Source: Bacteroidaceae bacterium | GTDB taxonomy: Bacteria > Bacteroidota > Bacteroidia > Bacteroidales > Bacteroidaceae | DNA length: 64,000 bases | Direction of reading: 5' to 3' | NCBI GenBank assembly: GCA_016292045.1 | Contig: JAEEZX010000022.1 | Coordinates: 16,636-80,635 of the forward strand | In this document: positions 35,863 through 45,094 of the stretch, piece after piece | Layout of the letters: every line of letters begins with the position of its first letter | Numbering within the stretch: position 1 is the first letter of the stretch | Notes under the pieces: generated by a model | Seen by the model: only the letters and a program-made list of their open reading frames with translations | What the model was told of the DNA's origin: nothing | Database searches by the model: none | Program-made: the position numbers and the translations under genes

Positions 35863-36710
35863 ACCGCATCCGTCTGGCCATCGCCAAGCGCACGGGACTT
35901 TCCCAGAAGTCCGGTCGCACCTATGCAGCATGGCTCGCGAAGGGACATATCCAGCATCCCCTCATCACCTTCATTGTAGAGAGCCACAATAAGAGTCTTG
36001 AGGTGTGCCATTTCCTCCGGAGTCTGCGCCAGACCCCCGATGCCGAAATCATAGTCATCGACGACGGCAGTTCGCTGTCACACACCCGCCGGCTGGCACG
36101 TGAGCTCACCGGTGCCAACGAATACCTTTTCCGCGCCAACGACCTCTATGAGAACATCACCTACGACCGCTGCCTCCACATGGCCACGGGTCAGTACGTA
36201 TGCCTCCTTCAGGACGATGACGATATGCCGGACGCCACGTGGGTGAAGCGTGCCGTGATGCTTTTTCAGGAGCATCCCCGTATGGTCATCCTCGGCGGTT
36301 ATCAGGGGCGCGACATCACGTTCTGCCTCAAGGACGGCGAGAAGGCCTATGAGGCCGTCAACAGCATGCAGGGCGACTTCTCTTTCTGCATGTCCGTCAA
36401 CCGTGCTCCGATGTGGGTGCGCCGCGACCTTTTCCTGGAGCACCTCCGCCATATTGACTACCGCTTTGCGCCCTTCCAGAGCGACGACTACGAGCTCTGC
36501 CTGCGCGCCTGGAGTTGCGGTCTGCAGGTGGGATGGTACGACGCCCGCTTCACGAGTCTCTCGGCTGGAGGAATGCGCCTCTACAACAACGCATTCACCC
36601 GTGAGATGACCCGCCGCAACGCGCCTCTTCTCTACGACCTCTACCACGACCGCACCGACAGCATACGCAGGAAGGTTGCAGAGGCTAACGAAAAACTATC
36701 CGCATCATGA
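35838..36710 (+). CDS. Family 2 glycosyltransferase
   Basis: This 290-residue GT2 enzyme begins inside the previous gene (25-base overlap). The nucleotide-sugar domain starts at PLITFIVESHNKSLEVCHF. VIDDGSS and LLQDDDDMPD supply the acidic metal and sugar ligands, and the later FQSDDYELCLRAW motif is the likely ED-type catalytic block. There is no membrane span. It is co-expressed with the preceding glycosyltransferase, so both probably act on one glycan. Confidence 0.8.
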   Translation: MSSFLLQLNRIRLAIAKRTGLSQKSGRTYAAWLAKGHIQHPLITFIVESHNKSLEVCHFLRSLRQTPDAEIIVIDDGSSLSHTRRLARELTGANEYLFRANDLYENITYDRCLHMATGQYVCLLQDDDDMPDATWVKRAVMLFQEHPRMVILGGYQGRDITFCLKDGEKAYEAVNSMQGDFSFCMSVNRAPMWVRRDLFLEHLRHIDYRFAPFQSDDYELCLRAWSCGLQVGWYDARFTSLSAGGMRLYNNAFTREMTRRNAPLLYDLYHDRTDSIRRKVAEANEKLSAS

Positions 36711-37975
36711 TATACGTCATAACAGGTATTATAGCACTCCTCGCAGGTGCCGGTCTCGGCTACCTCTATGCCACGCTGCGCGAACGCAAGCGCACGGAGC
36801 CGCTCCAGACGGATATCGCCCGTCTGCAGGCTGCCCTCGAGGCGCAGGAGCAGAGCGCTACCGCCACTCTCAGTGCGCAGAAGACACACAGCGAAGAGAC
36901 ACTTGCTGCACAGAAAGCCGCCGGTGAGAACGCACTTGCCTTGCAAAAGTCGCACTACGAGGAACTGCTGCGCAGTCAGCAGAAACATTTCGAGGAGACG
37001 CTCTCTCGCGTCACAACCGAGATAAAACTCTCCACCGACGAGATGCTCAAGGAGCGCCAGAAAGAGTTCGCCGAGACATCCACGCAGGACATCACAAAGA
37101 TTGTCACGCCGCTCAGGGAGAGCCTCCACAAGATGATGCACCAGAGCGAACTGACGATGCGTTCTGCCGACGAACTGGTGCGTGTGCTCCACCACGGCAG
37201 CAAGGTGCAGGGCGACTGGGGCGAGACCATCCTCGACGAACTCCTCGAGAGCCAGGGACTCACGCGCGGCGTACACTACGACATACAGTCCTCCATACGC
37301 GAGTCCACGGGTCAGACGGTGCGCACGGATTCAGGTGCCATGCTGCGTCCCGATGTCATCCTCCACCTCGACCACCAGCGCGAGGTCATCATCGACTCCA
37401 AAGTCTCGCTCACCTCGTTCATCGACTTTGTCAACGCCGAGACGGAGGCCGAGCGCCAGCAGTATCTGAGGGGCCATGTGGAGTCGCTCGAGAACCATGT
37501 CAAACAACTTGCCCGCAAGGATTATTCCTCATACATCCAGCCCCCGAAGGTGCGCATGGACTATGTCATCATGTTCGTGCCCAACACGGGTGCCCTGTGG
37601 ACGGCGCTGCGCGAGCGTCCCGACCTTTGGCGCAGGGCGATGGAGCGCAATGTGTTCATTGCCGACGAACAGACACTCTTTGCCGCTCTGCGCATCGTCT
37701 CTCTCACATGGAAGCAGATAGAACAGGCTGAGAACCAGCAGCGCGTCTTCTCCCTCGCCACCGAGATGATGGACCGCGTGGGCCAGTTCATGAAGAAATA
37801 CCAGCTCATCGGCAAGGCTCTCGATACTGCAGCCAAGGCCTACGAGGAGGGCGAGCGCAAGCTGCAGCCCACCGGACAGAGCATCCTTCAGACCTGCGCC
37901 AAGCTGCAGAAGCTCGGTGCCAAGCAGAGCAACGTGAATCCCCTTCCCAAATTAGAAGAAAATCCAGAATCTTGA
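36707..37975 (+). CDS. rmuC: DNA recombination protein RmuC homologue
   Basis: 422 residues: one N-terminal membrane span (MIYVITGIIALLAGAGLGYL), a coiled coil to about residue 165, and the RmuC endonuclease-like domain with KVQGDWGETILDELLESQGL and VIIDSKVSLTSFIDFV. RmuC limits inversions at short repeats in E. coli. It overlaps the preceding gene by 4 bases and the following sufS by 4 bases. Confidence 0.92.
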   Translation: MIYVITGIIALLAGAGLGYLYATLRERKRTEPLQTDIARLQAALEAQEQSATATLSAQKTHSEETLAAQKAAGENALALQKSHYEELLRSQQKHFEETLSRVTTEIKLSTDEMLKERQKEFAETSTQDITKIVTPLRESLHKMMHQSELTMRSADELVRVLHHGSKVQGDWGETILDELLESQGLTRGVHYDIQSSIRESTGQTVRTDSGAMLRPDVILHLDHQREVIIDSKVSLTSFIDFVNAETEAERQQYLRGHVESLENHVKQLARKDYSSYIQPPKVRMDYVIMFVPNTGALWTALRERPDLWRRAMERNVFIADEQTLFAALRIVSLTWKQIEQAENQQRVFSLATEMMDRVGQFMKKYQLIGKALDTAAKAYEEGERKLQPTGQSILQTCAKLQKLGAKQSNVNPLPKLEENPES

Positions 37976-39198
37976 ATACACTCGACTTTACAGCCATCCG
38001 GGAACAGTTTCCCATCCTCTCCCGCAAGATTTACGACAAGTATCCCCTTGTCTATCTTGACAACGCCGCCACGACACAGAAGCCTCGCCTTGTGGTGGAA
38101 GCCATGTCGGAGGAATACTACAACGTGAATGCCAACGTGCACCGCGGCGTGCATTTCCTCTCCCAGCAGGCCACCGACCTCCACGAGACCGCCCGCGAAC
38201 GCGTGCGCCAATTCCTTAATGCACGGAACACCTGCGAGATCGTCTTCACGCGGGGCACCACCGAGAGCATCAACCTCGTTGCTACGTCGTTGTCCAGGCT
38301 GAAAGGCATCGGCGACGCTCCCGAGGTCATCGTCTCTTCGCTGGAACACCATTCCAACATCGTCTCTTGGCAGCTTGCCGGATTCCGTCTCTGCGTCATC
38401 CCCATGAGCGACGACGGACACCTTGATCTGGAGGCCTACGGGCGCCTCTTCACGGAGCGCACCTGCCTTGTCTCCGTCACCCACGTGAGCAATGTGCTCG
38501 GCGTGGAGACTCCTGTCGGTGACCTCGTACGCATAGCCCACGCCCACGATGTACCCATCCTCATCGACGGAGCACAGAGCGCACCGCACCGTCTCATCGA
38601 CGTGCAGGCTCTCGACTGCGACTTCTTCGCCCTCTCCGGCCATAAGATGTATGGTCCCACCGGCATTGGCGTGCTCTACGGCAAGGAGGCGTGGCTCGAC
38701 CGTCTGCCTCCCTATATGGGCGGCGGCGAAATGATAAAGAACGTATCCTTCGAGCACACCACCTTCAACACCCTTCCCTATAAGTTCGAGGCCGGCACCC
38801 CCGACTATATCGCCACCACGGGTCTTGCCCGTGCTATCGATTTCATCGATGAAATCGGAATGGATACCCTGCGTACCCATGAGGAAGATCTTACACGCTA
38901 TGCCGTGGAGCGCCTCTCAGGGATAGAGGGCATGCATATCTACGGCCACAACCCCTCCACGGGGCAGATGCCCCACGGCGTCATCTCCTTCCAGCTGGGC
39001 AACATACACCATCTGGATATGGGCACCCTGCTCGACCGCCTCGGCATTGCCGTGCGCACAGGTCACCACTGTGCCGAACCTCTCATGCGACGTCTCGGCA
39101 TCGAGGGCACCTGTCGTGCTTCATTCGCTCTCTACAACACACGCGAGGAAGTGGACCTTCTCGTCTCCGCCATCGAGCGCGTCAAATCCATGTTCTGA
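37972..39198 (+). CDS. sufS: Cysteine desulfurase, SufS type
   Basis: 408 residues, PLP-dependent. It takes sulfur from cysteine for iron-sulfur clusters. The cofactor lysine is K225 in [11 protein letters not shown], and the catalytic cysteine is C367 in [18 protein letters not shown] near residue 30 is typical. It starts with TTG overlapping the rmuC stop. The other suf genes are not in the window, so it stands apart from its usual partners SufBCD. Confidence 0.92.
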   Translation: MNTLDFTAIREQFPILSRKIYDKYPLVYLDNAATTQKPRLVVEAMSEEYYNVNANVHRGVHFLSQQATDLHETARERVRQFLNARNTCEIVFTRGTTESINLVATSLSRLKGIGDAPEVIVSSLEHHSNIVSWQLAGFRLCVIPMSDDGHLDLEAYGRLFTERTCLVSVTHVSNVLGVETPVGDLVRIAHAHDVPILIDGAQSAPHRLIDVQALDCDFFALSGHKMYGPTGIGVLYGKEAWLDRLPPYMGGGEMIKNVSFEHTTFNTLPYKFEAGTPDYIATTGLARAIDFIDEIGMDTLRTHEEDLTRYAVERLSGIEGMHIYGHNPSTGQMPHGVISFQLGNIHHLDMGTLLDRLGIAVRTGHHCAEPLMRRLGIEGTCRASFALYNTREEVDLLVSAIERVKSMF

Positions 39199-39839
39199 TG
39201 CTAAGCCTGTCCCTTCTCCCCGGTCGTCTTGAGGCTGGTTGCGACGAGGTGGGTCGCGGCTGTCTGGCAGGTCCCGTCTATGCGGCGGCTGTCATCCTGC
39301 CTCCCGACCTTGATGTGTCACGGAGCGAACTGCGCCGTCTCAACGATTCCAAGCAGCTCTCCGAGAAGGCACGTTATGAGTTGCGCCCCGTCATCGAGCG
39401 CGAGGCTCTTGCGTGGGCTGTGGGTGTGGTGGACAACAGGGAGATAGACGAGATAAATATCTTACGGGCTTCCATCCTCGCCATGCACCGTGCTCTCGAC
39501 CAACTGAAAACGCGCCCCGAGTTCATCCTTGTGGACGGCAACCGCTTCTACACCTATCACGAGCCCTCCACCGGCACTGCTGTACCCCATCAGACCATTG
39601 TCAAGGGCGACGGCAAGATGATGGCTATTGCCGCTGCTTCTATTTTGGCGAAAACCTATCGGGACGACTATATGACACAGCTTCATGAGGAGTTTCCCGC
39701 CTATCATTGGGACGAGAACAAGGGGTATCCCTCCGTGGCTCATCGCGATGCCATCCGCCGTTTCGGCACCACTCCTCACCACCGTCTCACCTTCCAGCTC
39801 CTTCCCCCCACCCAGCTGGAGTTCGACTTCCCGGAGTAG
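39198..39839 (+). CDS. rnhB: Ribonuclease HII
   Basis: 213 residues. It removes ribonucleotides and RNA primers from DNA. The acidic catalytic residues are D16 and E17 (GCDEVGRG) and the aspartate in FILVDGN. The block [20 protein letters not shown] and the C-terminal [15 protein letters not shown] are family marks. Its ATG overlaps the sufS stop by one base (TGATG). It is the last gene of the ispD operon. Confidence 0.95.
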   Translation: MLSLSLLPGRLEAGCDEVGRGCLAGPVYAAAVILPPDLDVSRSELRRLNDSKQLSEKARYELRPVIEREALAWAVGVVDNREIDEINILRASILAMHRALDQLKTRPEFILVDGNRFYTYHEPSTGTAVPHQTIVKGDGKMMAIAAASILAKTYRDDYMTQLHEEFPAYHWDENKGYPSVAHRDAIRRFGTTPHHRLTFQLLPPTQLEFDFPE

Positions 39840-39863
39840 TCATTTGGGTACGAAATTACTTCG

Positions 39864-40184
39864 TCAATCCAGATGGAAGACCTCTTGAAGAGGAACGGTG
39901 ACAGGGGAGTTGTCGGGATTTGTATCCATGATGTCCTTCATGTAGTCCCACCACTTGAGCGTCACCTCATCAGCGACAGAGGCATCTTGCGTATTGGCAG
40001 CACCGTCGGCCACTTCTTGATAACCGAAGAGGAAATTACTCTCCTTGTCCCAATAGATGCTATAGTTGGACACACCAGCATCCTTTATCATCTTCTTGAG
40101 TTCCGGCCACAACGCAGCATGACGCCGCTCATATTCCTTCTCAAAACCAGGTTTGAGAAACATCTTAAAAGCAAAACGCTTCAT
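39864..40184 (-). CDS. rhaM: L-rhamnose mutarotase
   Basis: 106 residues, a dimeric ferredoxin-like protein that interconverts the alpha and beta forms of L-rhamnose. The catalytic H22 sits in ERRHAALWPEL. Further family blocks are SNYSIYWDKESNFLFGY and the C-terminal PLQEVFHLD. It is the last gene of the rhamnose operon, 37 bases after rhaD, with a TTAAGG-type repeat in the spacer. Confidence 0.93.
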   Translation of the reverse strand: MKRFAFKMFLKPGFEKEYERRHAALWPELKKMIKDAGVSNYSIYWDKESNFLFGYQEVADGAANTQDASVADEVTLKWWDYMKDIMDTNPDNSPVTVPLQEVFHLD

Positions 40185-40187
40185 TGT

Positions 40188-40226
40188 AAAGGTTAAAGGT
40201 TAGAGGTTAAGGGTTAAGGGGTTAAC
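40188..40226. repeat. GGTTAAAGG repeat at the rhaD-rhaM junction
   Basis: Seven-base units of the type GGTTAAA/GGTTAGA/GGTTAAG fill the spacer and include the rhaD stop codon. It is the same family as the repeat inside the MFS gene at 25491. Confidence 0.75.
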
Positions 40227-41043
40227 AGGGACGCTTTGTGGGCAGGTGGAACACGTCCTGTACTTCCTTCATCTCCGCCTGAGTCATTCCATCAGGTTCG
40301 GAGCCCATATTACGTGCACACATGTAGATATTGGCAGCCTTGCACAATACGTCTGTCTGATCAAACGCATCCATTATATCAACGCCTACAGCCACTGTAC
40401 CGTGCTTCTCCCAAAGTACGACATCATGGGTCTTAATCTGTTCCAAAGTGGCCTCTGCCAGATGCACGCTACCGGGCAAAGCATAGGGAACAATGCCGAT
40501 ACCTAAGGGTGCGAAAGCCAACGTTTCCGGAATCATGGACCACAATATTCTTGTCATCTCATGACCTTTGAGGAAGCGCTGAATATGACTCATGGCAACC
40601 AGTTCGATGGGATGAGTATGAAGCGTTGCCTTATAGCAACTGCCGGTCTCCAACAGATGATTTTGGAGGGCAAGATGTGTGGGCAGTTCGGACGTGGGGC
40701 ACACGGGCTCGTCTGCGATAATCTCATACGATGCACAATCGTCGCAGATGCGAACGATGGAACCGTTCTGCATGGGAGCCTTGGCAAGGTCGCGCATGCG
40801 CTTGCCCGTACCTTTACAATAAAAATACTTACCCTTGAGATACGGAAGCGTCATACCAATCTGTACAACAGGAGCTATGGCGGGAAGTGCCTTGCATTCG
40901 TCGTCCATAAACTCTGTTACATTGACAGTGATGTTACCTCCGTTGCGCTCAGCCCAACCTTTCTGCCAGAGATATCCGGTGACTTCGGCCACCTGATCAA
41001 TGACAGCCTTCAAAGCGGGGCGGCCTTCTAGAATGCTTTTCAT
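40222..41043 (-). CDS. rhaD: Rhamnulose-1-phosphate aldolase
   Basis: 273 residues, zinc-dependent class II aldolase that splits L-rhamnulose 1-phosphate into dihydroxyacetone phosphate and L-lactaldehyde. Zinc ligands are H142 and H144 (KATLHTHPIEL), plus a histidine of the C-terminal EKHGTVAVG segment. The catalytic glutamate is E119 in CPTSELPTH. The length matches the E. coli enzyme. It lies between the transporter and rhaM. Confidence 0.94.
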   Translation of the reverse strand: MKSILEGRPALKAVIDQVAEVTGYLWQKGWAERNGGNITVNVTEFMDDECKALPAIAPVVQIGMTLPYLKGKYFYCKGTGKRMRDLAKAPMQNGSIVRICDDCASYEIIADEPVCPTSELPTHLALQNHLLETGSCYKATLHTHPIELVAMSHIQRFLKGHEMTRILWSMIPETLAFAPLGIGIVPYALPGSVHLAEATLEQIKTHDVVLWEKHGTVAVGVDIMDAFDQTDVLCKAANIYMCARNMGSEPDGMTQAEMKEVQDVFHLPTKRPC

Positions 41044-41050
41044 ATATTTT

Positions 41051-41083
41051 GTTGTTATGTTATTTCGTTATTACGTTATTACG
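41051..41083. repeat. TTATTACG-type repeat in the rhaD-transporter spacer
   Basis: GTTATGTTATTTCGTTATTAC followed by GTTATTACG gives short tandem units of eight or nine bases between the two genes. It is one more member of the short A+T-rich intergenic repeats of this genome. Confidence 0.55.
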
Positions 41084-41092
41084 CGACCTTAA

Positions 41093-42427
41093 TCAATAAT
41101 TGTCACCGTAGCGTTCGCGTGTGATTTGTTCCAGCGACTTACCGCGTGTATTTGGGCAACCGGCAACACCCACGATGAGGGACGTCAGGAGAAGTGCAAT
41201 CATACACCATGCGGCAACGGTGAAGCCTTCGCCGTTCTCTCCGTAGATAACGGTGAATATTATGCCCCAAACAGCCGACAGACCGCGCACGACAAAGAAC
41301 ATCAGTCCCTGAGCTCCGGCACGGAACTTGGCAGGGAACAGCTCAGAGCCCCACAGGGCATAGAATATCTGCACCGAGAGACCGCTCTGTATGCCCCACA
41401 ACAAGGCGAAAGCCCAAAGCACAGCCGATGAATTGACTCCGACTGTGACGATGAGCACCCATGCGCTGATAGCCACTATGAGTCCTGCGATATATACGAG
41501 TTTGTGACTTGTGCGATCAAGAACAAACGAGAGGCCGAAGGTGGTGACCACCGTTGCCATCCACTGTGTGCTGGCTATCCAGTTGGCCTGCTCATTGCTG
41601 ATTCCTCCGGCGGTCTCATAGATGTGAGGCAGGAAAAAGCCCAAAACGGAAGCAACCAGATTCCATGTGAGATAAATGATAGCCAGATACAATGCCGTAC
41701 GCAGCGCAATACCGTTCTGGAAGAGCACACGGATGTTGTCCAGCAGACCAGTACGGTTGCCGCCAACCTGATTCGCCTCATACTCAGCACTCTCCTGCAG
41801 TCCGCGCTGAAGATTCCATGCAATAAAGGCCACAGCAAGCAGCGAGAAGAATACGCAGCGTGAACTAAACACATTAACGGCCTCCTCAGACATATTGCGA
41901 CCGCCTACAAGATGAGCAAGACTCTCCACCCAACCGAAGAGATAGCCGTCGGGGGCAAAGAACATACCCAAAAGCAGTATGACCATGGGACCGACACCCC
42001 ACGACATCTGTGAGATACAGATATTGCGGCCGCGGTTGTTGACCTCTGAACTCTCGCTGATATATGTCCACGAGGCCGGAACGCCGACACCTACCGAGAT
42101 ACCCGTGACGAGGAAACCCGCCAGCAGTACAGGAAAACTGGTGGCAAACATCACCAGAAGTACACCTGTCATGTACACCAACAGGTTGTAGGTGAAGATG
42201 AACTTACGTCCGTAGCGGTCGGCCAGGAAGCCACCGATGATGGCACCGAGAGCGGCACCCAGGCAGTTGGCACTGATGAAGTTGAGCCAACCCAGATGCA
42301 CCTCTGTCAGGCCGAGATACTTCTGCCATAGCGTAAGACCGCTGGCTCCCGCCACGATAGCTCCCGCATCCAGATAATTCGTGAGCGACACCGCAATAGT
42401 GCTTTTCAGGCTGCTGTCTTGTGCCAT
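41093..42427 (-). CDS. MFS sugar transporter of the rhamnose operon
   Basis: 444 residues with about 12 spans and sugar-porter signatures: DRYGRKFIFTYN after span 2, ISESSEVNNRGRN in span 4-5, and CPNTRGKSLEQITRERYG at the C-terminus. It lies 3 bases after rhaA within the operon, so L-rhamnose/proton symport is the likely task. It is not the RhaT family of enterobacteria, which has a different fold. Confidence 0.85.
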   Translation of the reverse strand: MAQDSSLKSTIAVSLTNYLDAGAIVAGASGLTLWQKYLGLTEVHLGWLNFISANCLGAALGAIIGGFLADRYGRKFIFTYNLLVYMTGVLLVMFATSFPVLLAGFLVTGISVGVGVPASWTYISESSEVNNRGRNICISQMSWGVGPMVILLLGMFFAPDGYLFGWVESLAHLVGGRNMSEEAVNVFSSRCVFFSLLAVAFIAWNLQRGLQESAEYEANQVGGNRTGLLDNIRVLFQNGIALRTALYLAIIYLTWNLVASVLGFFLPHIYETAGGISNEQANWIASTQWMATVVTTFGLSFVLDRTSHKLVYIAGLIVAISAWVLIVTVGVNSSAVLWAFALLWGIQSGLSVQIFYALWGSELFPAKFRAGAQGLMFFVVRGLSAVWGIIFTVIYGENGEGFTVAAWCMIALLLTSLIVGVAGCPNTRGKSLEQITRERYGDNY

Positions 42428-42430
42428 AAG

Positions 42431-43684
42431 TTATCTTTTTGAAATTACTTCTGCAGTATAGCGGTCTATCTCCTGCATATAGTCCTCGCCTACAGGAACG
42501 TTGTTGCGCACGCAGAACTCGTCATAAACGGCCTGCCAGGGCATAGCCTTCTGCTCCTCAATGAGACCGAGCACCTTGTAGCCCTCACCCTTGAGTTCGA
42601 GCTGGGAAATACGCTGACGCGGTTCGAGCAGAGCACGCAGCATACATTTCTGGGCAGAACGCGAACCGATGACATAGGCTCCGATACGGTTGATGCTGCC
42701 GTCGAAGAAGTCGAGTCCGTAGTGAACGCGGTCGAGAGCATCGGCACGTACAATCTCGAAGAAGAGGTCCTGAGTGGGGTCGTCCATGATGGTAACATGG
42801 TCGGAATCCCAGCGCACGGGACGGGACACGTGGAGCATCAGTTCCTTGATGAAGGGGAGCACAGCAGACACCTTGTCGCCGGGCATTTCTGTGGGATGAT
42901 AGTGACCGGTGTCGATGGTGAGTATCTTGTCGTTCTGCGCAGCATAGGCGGTGTAGAAGTCATGGCTGCCTACGGTGAAACTCTCCAGTCCGATACCGAA
43001 CACCTTGCCTTCGATGCAGTCCTTCATCATGGGCTGCGTCTTCTCGAATATCTCATCGAGCGACTGTTTCAGTATATTACGGTAGAGCGCGTGATTGACG
43101 GAGACATCCTTGCAACCGTCGTGCACCCACAGGTTCATGATACAGGGATCGCCCTGTGCCTCACCCATGGCGTTGGCGATGTCGCGGCAGCGCTTCGTGT
43201 GCTCAATCCAGAAATCACGGACACCCTTGTCTGGGTTTGCCAGTGTCAGCGAACCGCTCTTCGGGTGAGAGAACGACGAGGAGTTGAAGTCGAGCAGGGT
43301 GCCGGTCTCCTTACCCCATTCAATCCATGACTTGAAGTAGTCGACAGTTACTTCGTCCCTGTCTACGGCCTTGCCCTGGAAATCGCCGTATATCTCGTGC
43401 AGATTCAAGCGATGACTACCGGGGATGAGACTCTTTGCCTTGAGGACATCATTGCGCAATTCATCTATGTTGCGTGCAGCTCCGGGGAAGTTGCCGGTGG
43501 ACTGTATGCCACCACTCATATCGCCGGCCAATGCTTCAAATCCATGCACGTCATCAGCCTGCCAGCAGTGCATCGAGAGATGAAAGTTCTGAAGAGCGGA
43601 GAGTGCGGCCTCCGTGTCAACACCAATTTCTGCGTAGCGCTCTTTTGCTATTGCATAAGCCTGTGAAACAAGTTTTTCTTTCAT
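42431..43684 (-). CDS. rhaA: L-rhamnose isomerase
   Basis: 417 residues, metal-dependent isomerase that converts L-rhamnose to L-rhamnulose. The TIM-barrel metal-site residues occur in the blocks GIGLESFTVGSHDFY, TIDTGHYHPTE and VRWDSDHVTI. The N-terminal LSMHCWQADDVHGFE is typical. Its ATG overlaps the rhaB stop by 4 bases, so kinase and isomerase are made together. Confidence 0.96.
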   Translation of the reverse strand: MKEKLVSQAYAIAKERYAEIGVDTEAALSALQNFHLSMHCWQADDVHGFEALAGDMSGGIQSTGNFPGAARNIDELRNDVLKAKSLIPGSHRLNLHEIYGDFQGKAVDRDEVTVDYFKSWIEWGKETGTLLDFNSSSFSHPKSGSLTLANPDKGVRDFWIEHTKRCRDIANAMGEAQGDPCIMNLWVHDGCKDVSVNHALYRNILKQSLDEIFEKTQPMMKDCIEGKVFGIGLESFTVGSHDFYTAYAAQNDKILTIDTGHYHPTEMPGDKVSAVLPFIKELMLHVSRPVRWDSDHVTIMDDPTQDLFFEIVRADALDRVHYGLDFFDGSINRIGAYVIGSRSAQKCMLRALLEPRQRISQLELKGEGYKVLGLIEEQKAMPWQAVYDEFCVRNNVPVGEDYMQEIDRYTAEVISKR

Positions 43685-45090
43685 GGGAGATATGTTTTTG
43701 TTGTTATTGAATTATTGATAATACGACGCATCTCGCTGAGAGAGGATACCGTCGGGTCTGCAGCACGCAGCTGTATCATGGTGTTGCCCAGCGCCGTACC
43801 TTCTGCAGGGCCTGTGATGACAGGCATTCCGATCTCTGTGGCAATGAACTGCATGAGATAAGTATTCAGACTGCCTCCTCCGATGACGTGAAGACGCTCT
43901 ATGGGGTTGGGCGACATGGCGGCAAGCAGGTCGAGCACCTCATGTACGCGGCGGGCCAGCGAACGGAAAATGCAACGCACGAAGTCGGCCGGTGTCAGAG
44001 GAACGGCCTCGCCCTTATTCTTGAAGAAGGTGCAAATGGCCTCCGTCATGGATGCCGGATGGGCAAAGGATGCGTCATCGGGATTTATCAGACCGTCGAA
44101 AGTGCTTTCCATGCAGAGGGCATTGAGAGCATTCACGTCCTGCGGGACGCTTTCGCCCCATTCCCTGCGACAGTTCTCATATATCCAGAGCCCTGTGATG
44201 TTCTTGAGGAATCGCGTTGTTCCGTCGATACCGCCTTCATTGGTAAAGTTGGCGGCTGCACTTTCTGCCGTGATGATGGGATGGGGGCTTTCTATGCCCA
44301 GCAGACTCCATGTGCCGCAGGAGAGGTACGCGAAATTTGCATCCTTACTGGGTACGGCAATGACGGCAGACGCTGTGTCGTGACCGGCAACAGCTACGAC
44401 CGGTACGGGACCCAGCCCCGTATATTCGGCAATCTGTGGCGTCAATGTGCCGATGCGCTCTCCCGGCTGCACCATACGTCCGAACTGCTCACGCCTGATA
44501 CCTACGCTGCCGAGAAGGTCCTCGTCCAAATCTCCCGTGACAGGATTCAACAACTGAGATGTGGATGCCACAGTATATTCACACACCATCTCTCCCGTAA
44601 GCATGTATGACAGAGCATCCGGGATAAACGCTATTTTCTGCTCCTGAATGTTCATTGAGGAATGCTTGCCGATAACGTGAAGCTGGAACAGGGAATTAAA
44701 CGGCATAAACTGTATACCGGTCTTCTCATATACCTTCTCGCGTGATATTTTCGTGGAGAAATAATCCTCCATCGCCCCGTCTGTGTGAGTGTCGCGATAA
44801 CAGTACGGCAGTCCGCTCAACAATCCGTCAGGACCGAAGAATGCGAAGTCGCATCCCCATGTGTCAATACCGATGCTTTCTATCTCGATATTTTCTTCCG
44901 ACACCTTCCTCAGCGCGTTGAGAATCTCGTTGAAGAGATGAGGCAAATCCCAGAAGATATGTCCTCCGATAGGTATCTGAGGGTTCTTGAAACGTGTAAA
45001 CTCACGCATCACGACCTTTTCACCATCGGCAGTGGAAAGTATGGTGCGACCACTGGTGGCTCCCAGATCAACGGCAAGAAAATGTTTCAT
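43681..45090 (-). CDS. rhaB: Rhamnulokinase
   Basis: 469 residues, FGGY-family kinase that phosphorylates L-rhamnulose at O1. The N-terminal phosphate-binding motif is AVDLGATSGRT (residues 5-15). The catalytic aspartate lies in VAGHDTASAV, and LHVIGGGSLNTYLMQ near the C-terminus binds adenosine. It is the first gene of the rhamnose operon. Only 4 bases separate it from the preceding DUF349 gene, so no separate promoter space is present between them. Confidence 0.95.
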   Translation of the reverse strand: MKHFLAVDLGATSGRTILSTADGEKVVMREFTRFKNPQIPIGGHIFWDLPHLFNEILNALRKVSEENIEIESIGIDTWGCDFAFFGPDGLLSGLPYCYRDTHTDGAMEDYFSTKISREKVYEKTGIQFMPFNSLFQLHVIGKHSSMNIQEQKIAFIPDALSYMLTGEMVCEYTVASTSQLLNPVTGDLDEDLLGSVGIRREQFGRMVQPGERIGTLTPQIAEYTGLGPVPVVAVAGHDTASAVIAVPSKDANFAYLSCGTWSLLGIESPHPIITAESAAANFTNEGGIDGTTRFLKNITGLWIYENCRREWGESVPQDVNALNALCMESTFDGLINPDDASFAHPASMTEAICTFFKNKGEAVPLTPADFVRCIFRSLARRVHEVLDLLAAMSPNPIERLHVIGGGSLNTYLMQFIATEIGMPVITGPAEGTALGNTMIQLRAADPTVSSLSEMRRIINNSITTKTYLP

Positions 45091-45094
45091 AGAC

